A stretch of DNA of 64,000 nt from Neorhodopirellula lusitana. GTDB lineage: Bacteria > Planctomycetota > Planctomycetia > Pirellulales > Pirellulaceae. The translations under genes and the position numbers were made by a program. Location of the stretch: NCBI RefSeq assembly GCF_900182915.1, contig NZ_FXUG01000003.1, positions 62,001 to 126,000 on the forward strand, read 5' to 3'. Positions 9,328 to 17,020 of the stretch are shown piece by piece. The notes beneath the pieces were generated by a model, which did not search any database, was not told the origin of the DNA, and saw only the letters and a list, made by a program, of their open reading frames with translations. Every line of letters starts with the position of its first letter. Positions within the stretch are counted from its first letter, which is position 1.

Positions 9328-9801
9328 ATGTCGGTCGCCCAAGAGATTGAACGCCTTTCGCAACTTCGCAACCAAGGCACCCTGACCGAAAGCGAATTCC
9401 AAGAAGCCAAGGCGAAGGTCCTACAAGAATCGCAAGCCGGTCATCCACAGATCGACTTCAAGATTCCCAACCCGTCGGCCAACCAAACCGCGATGCTGCT
9501 GCACTTCTCGCAGTACCTGGGTTTCATGGTCCCGCTCTTGGGATTCGCTGCCCCGATTTTGATCTGGCAACTGAAGAAGGACACCATTCCCGAAATCGAC
9601 ATCCACGGACGAATCGTCGCGAACTGGATTCTCTCATCCTTGATCTACAGCATCATTTCGCTGGTGCTGGCCCTCGCCATGATCGGCTTTGTCGGCTTGA
9701 TCTTGATCGGATGCCTATCGGTGATCTATCCGCTCATTGGCGGGATCAAAGCCAACGATGGGCAGCCATGGGACTACCCCGGCAGCATCCGTTTCTTCTA
9801 A
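9328..9801 (+). CDS. SHOCT plus DUF4870 membrane protein
   Basis: The first 32 residues form a SHOCT-type short helical domain (EIERLSQLRNQGTLTESEF and onward), a module usually found at the ends of small membrane or oligomerising proteins. The remaining 120 residues match DUF4870: a first hydrophobic hairpin (LLHFSQYLGFMVPLLGFAAP, about 53-72), a conserved polar turn (IHGRIVANWILS), and two more helices ending in LIGGIKANDGQPWDYPGS. It is a small inner-membrane protein of unknown function. It starts 11 bases after the kinase gene and may be a partner or substrate of that kinase, which is inference from the operon only. Confidence 0.85.
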   Translation: MSVAQEIERLSQLRNQGTLTESEFQEAKAKVLQESQAGHPQIDFKIPNPSANQTAMLLHFSQYLGFMVPLLGFAAPILIWQLKKDTIPEIDIHGRIVANWILSSLIYSIISLVLALAMIGFVGLILIGCLSVIYPLIGGIKANDGQPWDYPGSIRFF

Positions 9802-9857
9802 CCGCGATGGCGTCTTCAACCGCGTTGCGATTAGCAAGCTCAGATGACTGGACTGCT

Positions 9858-9894
9858 GTTAAAAGAACGATCCCACGTTAAAAGAACGATCCCA
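9858..9894. repeat. Duplicated 18-bp gene terminus
   Basis: GTTAAAAGAACGATCCCA occurs at 9858-9875 and again at 9877-9894. The second copy contains the last codons and TAA stop (9878-9880) of the minus-strand HEAT gene, and the first is an untranslated copy just past the stop. This looks like a tandem duplication of the gene's 3' end. Confidence 0.9.
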
Positions 9895-10633
9895 GGCCGG
9901 TGCCTTTGTTTGACTTTGTTGGCACGTCTTTCCCATCCAGTGCCGCGATCCAGGTTTCCGGATCCGTACCGTAGTCCTGGCCGGTGCTTTGCCGTAGCGA
10001 TCCGATGACAAGATTCTGGGTTGCCGGGTCACGATCCTGCAACGCCAGCTTGAGTGAGTCCGACGCGATTTTACCGGGGTGTTTGGCCAACGCCGTGATT
10101 GCAGCGTGCCGGACATCTTGGTCTTGCGACTTGCCAACCGTTGAGGCCAGCAATCGAGCGGCTTCGTCTTCAGGTCGATTCCCCAAAGCGCGACAGGCCT
10201 CCATTCGCACCTTCAGGTTATCGTCGTCGAGCCCCTTCTCGACCAGCTTCAGCATTTCGGCATTGTTGGTCTTCCCGGCCGCCAGAATCGCCAAACGCCG
10301 CATTTCGGCGCTCTCGTCGTTTTCAAAGATCTGCTTCAGGTGCCCAGACCAGTACTGCTGGCGATCGGCTGGCAGGTTCGGCATCGATTCGGCCAGTGAC
10401 ATCAGCTCTTCTCGGCGCTCGTGATCGGTGATTCCAATCTTTTGGTCCGCCTTCCATTGCTGCATCGAGAAATACGGATTGGCCTGTTTGAGCGCGTACA
10501 TGGGCCCATCCTGGCAGCCAGCGGAGAAAAACGCGGACAACGACAGGACCGAGGTCACGGTGGCTCGGCGGCACAACGATGCGTGGCAACGCAATTGGAG
10601 TGAACGACGGGAGATAGACTTATCGGATGCCAT
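9878..10633 (-). CDS. HEAT-repeat lipoprotein
   Basis: This is a 251-residue exported protein. From the ATG at 10633, an Arg-rich start is followed by a hydrophobic stretch and the lipobox-like SAFFSAGC, so it is probably a lipoprotein anchored at Cys. The mature part is helical with HEAT/PBS-lyase-type repeats: MRRLAILAAGK, VRMEACRALGNR and VRHAAITALAKH are the cores of three successive repeats spaced by about 35 residues. Such scaffolds bind proteins. The frame is open to 10750, but only the start at 10633 gives a correct signal peptide. The gene is divergent from the large VWA gene at 11166, about 530 bases away. Confidence 0.8.
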   Translation of the reverse strand: MASDKSISRRSLQLRCHASLCRRATVTSVLSLSAFFSAGCQDGPMYALKQANPYFSMQQWKADQKIGITDHERREELMSLAESMPNLPADRQQYWSGHLKQIFENDESAEMRRLAILAAGKTNNAEMLKLVEKGLDDDNLKVRMEACRALGNRPEDEAARLLASTVGKSQDQDVRHAAITALAKHPGKIASDSLKLALQDRDPATQNLVIGSLRQSTGQDYGTDPETWIAALDGKDVPTKSNKGTGLGSFF

Positions 10634-11165
10634 GCGGGATTTCCGAGACGGAAGGATCAAATCACACCGACGAAGCGATTGAGATATAAGTTGGTTCAGC
10701 TTCAGCGGGAACCTCTTGACCTTTGGGGGTAACAAAACCGGGTTCGTCAATCAAAGATCAATCGCAGCAGTTCGCCAAAATTTCTGGTGGACCGGACATT
10801 TTTGAGACCAACCAGGATATCGGCACGCGATCGCATCAAAATGCGGATATCTGCACAGGAACAGGGTTTTGGCCCGGAAATCGCGTTATTTACTGTTTCA
10901 GACTTTTCCCGGGCCAGATGAGCGAGGTTGATGCAGCGTTTTGCTGCAGGTGTTGCAAAACGCTACACCCTACAATCCGACCAGTTGCTCTCCTGACTCG
11001 GCCAAAACGCTGTTTTATCGTGGAATCCTGGGTTTTCACAAATAGACTGATGGGTCGCTTTGGATGGCATCTTATGTTTTCCAAACGCCCTATTCGGAAC
11101 CTTGAGTGATTCACCTGAATCTGCGACCGATCGCCCCCAACTCTCTTCTCCATCTCGAGCCACTG
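10634..11165. other. Divergent intergenic region with a perfect stem-loop
   Basis: This 530-base region separates the HEAT lipoprotein gene (minus) and the VWA gene (plus), so it should hold both promoters. A perfect 10-base inverted repeat, AGCGTTTTGC at 10935-10944 and its complement at 10955-10964, surrounds a 10-base loop. No T-tract follows. It lies about 200 bases before the VWA start and could be a leader structure or a protein site. I see no convincing gene here. Confidence 0.45.
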
Positions 11166-14100
11166 ATGAAGATGTCTTTTACCGCCTCGATCCACCGCCT
11201 TCCCAACATCGCCGCTGTGGCGTTGCTGGGACTGGTTTCCAGCTGCTTGCTGGGACTTTCGTCTACCGCAACCGCCACTGAACCGGGCACGACCATCCAC
11301 TCGGATGCTTCGACCCGGATCGTCAGCTACGCCTCGGAAGCTTCGCCAGCCAGCGAAGCCGTCGCCAGCGACACTTCAGCGGACAACGCAGCCGAGCAAG
11401 AACAGCCGACTCGCAAATCGGTCGCATTGTCGATCCAGCCCACCGCTCAAGACGACTTGATGAAGGCGGCCTCCGATTCGCCCACCGACATCGTTGTCCT
11501 TGTCGATACGTCGGCTAGCCAAGTCGGTGCCTTCCGCCAGGAAGCCATGACCGCGGTCAAGATGCTGTTACGTCGGCTCGATGGTGATTCGGTTCAAGTG
11601 CGACTGTTCGCTGTCGACGTCGCAGCAACACCATTAACCGACAAATTCACTCGCCCGCTCGCCAGCGAAGTCATCGCTGCCGTCAAGAACTTGGATCGTC
11701 GCTTGCCGCTCGGCAACACGAACTTGGTTCAGGTGCTCGAGACAGCCGCTGACGAGTTGGTTTCCCAAGACAAGGATCATGCTCGAGCCATTGTCTACAT
11801 CGGCGACGGCACTTCGATCGACTCGATCCAGAACGCATCGCGTTTTGAACAACTAATTGATCGCCTTCGTGCCGATCGAACCAGCGTTCACAGCATCGCA
11901 GTCGGCCCGACCAAGAACATCGAAGCCATGGCCATTCTCGCTAACCACACCGGTGGAGTGATCGGCGTGGTGGGCAACGACGCTGCCATCGGCGGCCCAG
12001 CCGTCATCGCCAGCGGTGTCGCCAGCTCGGCCACCATGCATCCAATCTGGGTCAGCGAATGTCGCACCGAAAGTGGCCCTGCAATCAATTGGGTTCACGG
12101 CGATCGCTTTCCTCCGCTGCGTTTAGACCGTGATTGCATTTTGCTAGGAAGCACCGATGCCGATGCAACGGACGTCCAGTTGGTGATCGAAGGTCAAGTG
12201 GCGACCTCCCATCATTCCAACGTCTCCATCAAGACTCAAGCGACTATCGAACCCAGTAATCCTGACATGGCGTTCCTGCCAGGCTTGATCGCCCAGCATC
12301 AAAACGCACGAGGCCTGATGTTGCCGACTGCTGGTTCGCCAATGCTTCGTGAAACCGCCCAAGTGATGGCTCATCGTGCTGAAAACTTGGTCGAAGCTGG
12401 CAGCATGGCATTGCAACAAGGCAACCAACGCGGTGCTCGCGCCGTTGCTGAAAAGGCTCTACAAGATGACCCCAACAACCCTGAAGCACGGGCGTTGCTG
12501 AAGCTTTCGGCCCCTTCCGGACAAACGCTCATCATCCAAAATGATGAGAATCCGTTCGACGATTTATTCGGCGGTGGCGGTGGCGATGCAGCTGCGGATC
12601 CCTTTGGTGCGGCAGACCCCGCAACCCCAGCGGCTCCAGAACCTGCTGCTCCCGCGTTCCCGGACACTCCCGCACCAGCCGACGATCCGTTTGGGGCAGG
12701 CAGCGAAACACCGATGGAATCGCCAGCTCCCGCAGCGGACCCATTCGGGGAGGCAGCTGACGAGCCTTTCGGTGATGCCGCTCCGGCTACCCCAGCTCCA
12801 GCTACCCCAGCTCCGGTTAACCCAGCACCGGCTCCTGAAAACTTCGGTGCTCCCATGGGCGGCGGTGCCATGCCCGGAAACAACTTCCGTGACAACAACT
12901 TCTCGGTACCCCCTGGCGACAACGAACTGTTGGAATCCGGCGGACAACTCCTCGACCGCGTGGAAGCACTGCGAAGCCGAGAAGAGGGTCGCCTGCGTGC
13001 CGAAGTCCGGGCGCAACTGCGTGAAGCACGTCGTTTGATCCGACAAGATCCGATCGGCGTCGCCGGTAGCCTGAAAAGTCTGCTCGCTCGCGTTGAAACC
13101 ACTCCGGACATCGATCCACAACTGCGTCGTGAACTGATCGGCCAAGTGCGAGCGTCAATTCAGATTGCTGCAGCTCGCGAAGCCGCCTTCATGGAACAAC
13201 AAGCCAACCTCGAACAGCTTGCTGCGGGTGCCACCTCATCCGCTCGTTTGCTGGAAGAAACCTTCCGACGCGAAGCCAAGCTTAAAACACTCTCGGGACA
13301 GTTGAACGCTTTGGTTGACCAAGGACGTTACACCGAAGCCGATGGCGGCGTGTCCCTGGAAATGGCAAAGATGGCTGGCGATACCATCACGGAAGACAGC
13401 GTGCTGGGTCGACACATCACCGACGAACCCTTGTGGCTTCAAACCTACGCTCGGGACCGTCGTTACCGTGAACTCCGCGAACGAAACTTCATCGACGCAT
13501 TCTCATTGGTTCTGAAGTCGGCGATTCCTTTTGTTGATGATCCACCAATCGTCTACCCCGATGCCGATGTCTGGCAAAGACTTAGCCGCCGTCGTATCGA
13601 AAAGTACGGTGCGATTGAATTGGTCGGCGACAGTGAAACCGAACGTCGGATTGAATCCACACTCGACGATGAAACCTCACAACAGTTCCCCGAGACACCG
13701 CTGAACGAAGCCGTTCGAGTCTTGGCCGAACAGCACGGAATCCCAATCCGGGTCAACCGTGCCGCCTTGGAAGGAATCGGTCTGACCGAAGACACGCCAG
13801 TTGATATCTCCCTTGAAAACGTTTCCCTGCGTTCGTTCTTGCGACTGATGCTACGCGACTTGGAACTGACTTACATGATCCAAGACGAAGTGCTGAACAT
13901 CACGACGCAAGAAGATGCCGAAACCAACCTCGTTACTAAAGTCTATCCCGTCGGTGACCTTGTCGTTCCAGTTGTCTCCCTTGGTGGTGGCGGCATGGGT
14001 GGCGGCATGGGCGGTGGTATGGGTGGCGGCATGGGCGGCGGCATGGGCGGCGGCATGGGCGGCGGTATGGGTGGCGGCATGGGTGGCGGCATGGGTGGCA

Positions 14101-15773
14101 TGGGCGGAGGCGGCGGCATGTTCGTTGTCCCCGACGAGTTGTCACTTAGCGACAAAGCCAATCGGCCTGCTGCGGATGCCAACGTCAACGCAACCGCGAA
14201 AGCCGATGCGAAGCCAATCGCCGATTCCAATCCTGCGAATCGTGCAACCGTCAATGACTACAGCCCCATTCGTTTGAAGATCAACGAAGGTCAATCGAAG
14301 GACGACGTGTGGAGAAACTACTTCGCTGGACTGTCGATTGATTCCGCGGAACAGCTCACCGTCTTGGACCGTCGCGTCAAAGCAACAATCAGCGAACTGA
14401 ACGTCAAAGCCTCATCACTTCAAGAGAAGGGCCAAGACTCCGAAGCACGTGAACGATTCGACGACATTCGTGTTGTCATCGGTGGTGCCATTTCAGCCGG
14501 TCACATCCAACCTTGGATGTACCAAGCCTATGCGATCGCTTTGGCCGCAACAGACGCTCCGGATAGCGAAGTCGAACGAGCCCTCTTGTCGGCGGTCGAT
14601 TTCGCCGATTCACCCGACGACATCATGAATGTGATCGGTCGCTTGGAATCGATCCAGCACGACGCCGCGGCAATGAAGCTTTGCCGTCAATTGTCCAGCA
14701 TGGATCCTTATCGACGCGAACCGTATGTCTCGGGTCTGCGATTGGCCAAACGCCTGAACAGTCCGGAAGACTTGGCCTGGGCATGTGAAGGTGTGCTAGG
14801 ACAAGCCTGGCCAGAAAAGATGCAGCCACTCGTCGAAGAAGCTCGACTGGTTGCCCGTGCGACTCACCAAGAACTGATCGCCAAGGGTGACACCGAGGCC
14901 GCATCCAAGTTCAGTGAAGCACTTCGCCGGGCAGCATCCCACGACGCCATTGTACGTGTTTGCTGGACAGGCGACGCGGACATTGACCTCGCTGTCGAAG
15001 AGCCCGCCGGAACCGTCTGCTCACTCGAAACGCCAACCAGTGCCGGTGGCGGTAGCCTGCTTGGCGATGCCTTCCCAGGTGCCGGTGACGATGCGACCGG
15101 ACAAATCTGTGAAACCTACATTTGCCCAAAAGGCTTCAGTGGCCAGTACCGTGTACTGCTTCGCCGTGTTTGGGGCAACGTCTCAACCGGCAACGTCACG
15201 GTTGAAATCTTGACCGACGTCGGACGTGAAAACCAAGCGTTCATTCGTCAGCAGATTCCGTTGATGGAAAAGAACGCCTTGGTGATCTTCGAAGTCAAAT
15301 CGGGTCAACGTCAAGAAGAACTTGCCGCAGCCCAACTGAATCACTTGCAAGACTTCGGTCGCAAGGCTGGCCGAGAAGTGTTGGGCCAGTTCGTCGGCCC
15401 AACCGCGGGTGCAGCGGTTGCAAACCAAGAGATCCTACAGGACTACTTGCGTGACTATCCTTCACTGAGTTCCTCCGGCTCGAATGATCCACGCGTGGCG
15501 GGACAGGGCGTCAATGGTCGGGACTTCGTCCCTCGCGGTGCGGTCGGCTATCGCCCGGAAATCACCACGATTCCTGAAGGAGCCTCACTTTCGGCTCTGG
15601 CCATTATCTCCGCTGACCGACGCTACGTTCGGATCAGTCCTGCTCCGCTGTTCTCGCAAATCGCTGACGTGACGACGTTCAACTTCGTCACCGGTGAAGA
15701 TGGTGGTGGAACGGGAGGTACAACAGGTGGAACGGGGACAACCGGTACGACTGGCGGAGTCGGCGGCTTCTAA
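11166..15773 (+). CDS. Giant secreted VWA protein with secretin-like domain and Gly-Met array
   Basis: This is a 1535-residue protein. From the ATG at 11166, a signal peptide (core VALLGLVSSCLLGLS) precedes a VWA domain starting at about 108 with the metal site DTSAS (114-118) and later GDGTS. Next come a TPR-like stretch (near 420-445), an Ala/Pro-rich linker of 15-18 base DNA repeats (about 460-560), and a charged coiled coil. A region at about 838-916 resembles the short secretin/TonB N-terminal (STN) domain, with FLRLMLRDLELTYMIQDEVL as its core. It is followed by a (Gly-Gly-Gly-Met)n array at about 940-985, a helical region, and a DUF2135/YfaP-like beta domain near 1256-1361 (VRVCWTGDADIDLAVEEP). 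The tail is Gly/Thr-rich. The frame opens at a GTG at 11106, but the signal peptide sets the start. It probably acts in the periplasm or at the surface; its function is unknown. Confidence 0.8.
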   Translation: MKMSFTASIHRLPNIAAVALLGLVSSCLLGLSSTATATEPGTTIHSDASTRIVSYASEASPASEAVASDTSADNAAEQEQPTRKSVALSIQPTAQDDLMKAASDSPTDIVVLVDTSASQVGAFRQEAMTAVKMLLRRLDGDSVQVRLFAVDVAATPLTDKFTRPLASEVIAAVKNLDRRLPLGNTNLVQVLETAADELVSQDKDHARAIVYIGDGTSIDSIQNASRFEQLIDRLRADRTSVHSIAVGPTKNIEAMAILANHTGGVIGVVGNDAAIGGPAVIASGVASSATMHPIWVSECRTESGPAINWVHGDRFPPLRLDRDCILLGSTDADATDVQLVIEGQVATSHHSNVSIKTQATIEPSNPDMAFLPGLIAQHQNARGLMLPTAGSPMLRETAQVMAHRAENLVEAGSMALQQGNQRGARAVAEKALQDDPNNPEARALLKLSAPSGQTLIIQNDENPFDDLFGGGGGDAAADPFGAADPATPAAPEPAAPAFPDTPAPADDPFGAGSETPMESPAPAADPFGEAADEPFGDAAPATPAPATPAPVNPAPAPENFGAPMGGGAMPGNNFRDNNFSVPPGDNELLESGGQLLDRVEALRSREEGRLRAEVRAQLREARRLIRQDPIGVAGSLKSLLARVETTPDIDPQLRRELIGQVRASIQIAAAREAAFMEQQANLEQLAAGATSSARLLEETFRREAKLKTLSGQLNALVDQGRYTEADGGVSLEMAKMAGDTITEDSVLGRHITDEPLWLQTYARDRRYRELRERNFIDAFSLVLKSAIPFVDDPPIVYPDADVWQRLSRRRIEKYGAIELVGDSETERRIESTLDDETSQQFPETPLNEAVRVLAEQHGIPIRVNRAALEGIGLTEDTPVDISLENVSLRSFLRLMLRDLELTYMIQDEVLNITTQEDAETNLVTKVYPVGDLVVPVVSLGGGGMGGGMGGGMGGGMGGGMGGGMGGGMGGGMGGGMGGMGGGGGMFVVPDELSLSDKANRPAADANVNATAKADAKPIADSNPANRATVNDYSPIRLKINEGQSKDDVWRNYFAGLSIDSAEQLTVLDRRVKATISELNVKASSLQEKGQDSEARERFDDIRVVIGGAISAGHIQPWMYQAYAIALAATDAPDSEVERALLSAVDFADSPDDIMNVIGRLESIQHDAAAMKLCRQLSSMDPYRREPYVSGLRLAKRLNSPEDLAWACEGVLGQAWPEKMQPLVEEARLVARATHQELIAKGDTEAASKFSEALRRAASHDAIVRVCWTGDADIDLAVEEPAGTVCSLETPTSAGGGSLLGDAFPGAGDDATGQICETYICPKGFSGQYRVLLRRVWGNVSTGNVTVEILTDVGRENQAFIRQQIPLMEKNALVIFEVKSGQRQEELAAAQLNHLQDFGRKAGREVLGQFVGPTAGAAVANQEILQDYLRDYPSLSSSGSNDPRVAGQGVNGRDFVPRGAVGYRPEITTIPEGASLSALAIISADRRYVRISPAPLFSQIADVTTFNFVTGEDGGGTGGTTGGTGTTGTTGGVGGF
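13983..14120 (+). repeat. In-frame Gly-Gly-Gly-Met coding array
   Basis: About eleven 12-base units of the form GGCGGCATGGGT encode alternating Gly triplets and Met inside the VWA protein. Units vary mainly at third codon positions. The array lies just after the STN-like domain and probably forms a flexible or Met-rich (perhaps metal-binding) linker. Confidence 0.9.
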
Positions 15774-15805
15774 TAGCGGCCCCGAAGACTAACTCGGGAA
15801 CTGAC

Positions 15806-15826
15806 GTCGCGGGGCCTCCCCGCGAC
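15806..15826. terminator. Bidirectional terminator hairpin
   Basis: A perfect 9-base GC-rich stem (GTCGCGGGG with its complement) closes a 3-base loop between the convergent VWA and ribD genes. There is no T-tract on either side, so any termination would rest on the stem itself. Confidence 0.6.
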
Positions 15827-15842
15827 ATCCAGCCCGTCTGTT

Positions 15843-16994
15843 TTAGCTATCCAGCCGCCGATAGATCAGTCGCACGTCAGCACCGAACTGCGACACATCG
15901 GTGATTTCAAATCCAAGAGCGTCGGCCAAAAGGGCCACGCCTGGATCGCCGACGGGCCCCGGTGCTGCGAGGCCCCCAATCAGCTTCGAACCTATATAAA
16001 CATGAGCTTCGTCGATCTGGCCAGCCGCGGCAAAACTGCCCAGCAACCCGCCACCACATTCCAACATCAAGTTGGTAATTATCTGGCCCGATGGATTGTC
16101 ACCGGCTCCCAGCCGCGCCAAAACTTCATCCACCATCTCGGTCTGGCCAGCCGACCGACAACGCATAAACTCAACATCGTGATCGGCCAACAAGGCTAGA
16201 TCACAATCTGAAATTGCAGGCCCCACCGCCAACCAAGTTGGAACCTGCGATGCTGTCCGCACCAACTGGGAATCGATACCAGGACAACGCGAACGCAAAA
16301 AGACAACCCGCGTCGGTTGCCGCGGCCCGCCTTCTCTCGCCGTCAGCGATGGATCATCCACTTGCACGGTCCCCATGCCAGTTGCAATCGCATCGACACG
16401 GCCACGCAAACGATGAACTTCCTTGCGTGACTCTGGCCCCGTGATCCACTGGCTTTCTCCCGTCGACGTTGCAATCCGGCCGTCCATGCTCATCGCCCAC
16501 TTGGCAATCACCCAAGGCTTTCCGGTCCGGACTCGTTTCAGATAAGGAGCCAATAGCTGCGTCGCTTTAACCGTCCCAATACCAGTGACCACGTCGATAC
16601 CAGCGTCCCGCAACCGGCTCACACCGCCTCCGTCAACGGCATCAAAGGGATCGACCACCGCGACGACAACACGCTTCACCTGGGCGGCCACCAGTGCGTC
16701 GGCACAAGGCGGTGTTTTGCCATGATGGCAACAGGGCTCGAGAGTCACATAGGCGGTTGCCCCAGCGGCGTCTTCACCTGCTCGCTGGCAATCCGCCAAC
16801 GCATTGACCTCGGCATGGGCTTCACCAAAGACCTGGTGATAGCCCTGTCCAATCAAACGACCGTCTCGGACGATCACGCACCCAACCATCGGGTTGGGTT
16901 CCACATAGCCTTGCCCCCGCCAAGCAAGTTCAATCGCTTGGTCCATCCAATGCTCGTCGGTAACGAGTTCAGATTCTTGAGGGGCTTCAGGCAT
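15843..16994 (-). CDS. ribD: Riboflavin biosynthesis deaminase/reductase RibD
   Basis: This bifunctional enzyme deaminates the pyrimidine ring of the GTP-derived riboflavin precursor and then reduces its ribosyl group with NADPH. The N-terminal deaminase has PNPMVGCVIV, the zinc motif HAE at 60-62 with Glu62 as proton donor, and PCCHHGKTPPC with zinc ligands Cys88 and Cys97. The C-terminal reductase begins near residue 155 with KPWVIAKWAMSMDGRIATS and includes TGMGTVQVDDPSLTAR. Its length of 383 residues is typical. It starts 26 bases after the stop of the SEC-C/TPR gene, so the two probably form an operon. No FMN riboswitch is seen directly upstream, as the space is occupied by that gene. 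Confidence 0.93.
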   Translation of the reverse strand: MPEAPQESELVTDEHWMDQAIELAWRGQGYVEPNPMVGCVIVRDGRLIGQGYHQVFGEAHAEVNALADCQRAGEDAAGATAYVTLEPCCHHGKTPPCADALVAAQVKRVVVAVVDPFDAVDGGGVSRLRDAGIDVVTGIGTVKATQLLAPYLKRVRTGKPWVIAKWAMSMDGRIATSTGESQWITGPESRKEVHRLRGRVDAIATGMGTVQVDDPSLTAREGGPRQPTRVVFLRSRCPGIDSQLVRTASQVPTWLAVGPAISDCDLALLADHDVEFMRCRSAGQTEMVDEVLARLGAGDNPSGQIITNLMLECGGGLLGSFAAAGQIDEAHVYIGSKLIGGLAAPGPVGDPGVALLADALGFEITDVSQFGADVRLIYRRLDS

Positions 16995-17020
16995 GGCAAT
17001 TCACGAATCGAGGCAATGCC

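Noticed and set aside
12371-13111. 246-codon minus-strand frame
   Set aside because: It is antisense to the Ala/Pro-rich linker of the VWA protein and is low-complexity Ala/Gly/Ser.
13943-14254. Long minus-strand frame opposite the Gly-Met array
   Set aside because: It encodes a Pro-rich mirror of the repeat and lies wholly within the well-supported VWA gene.
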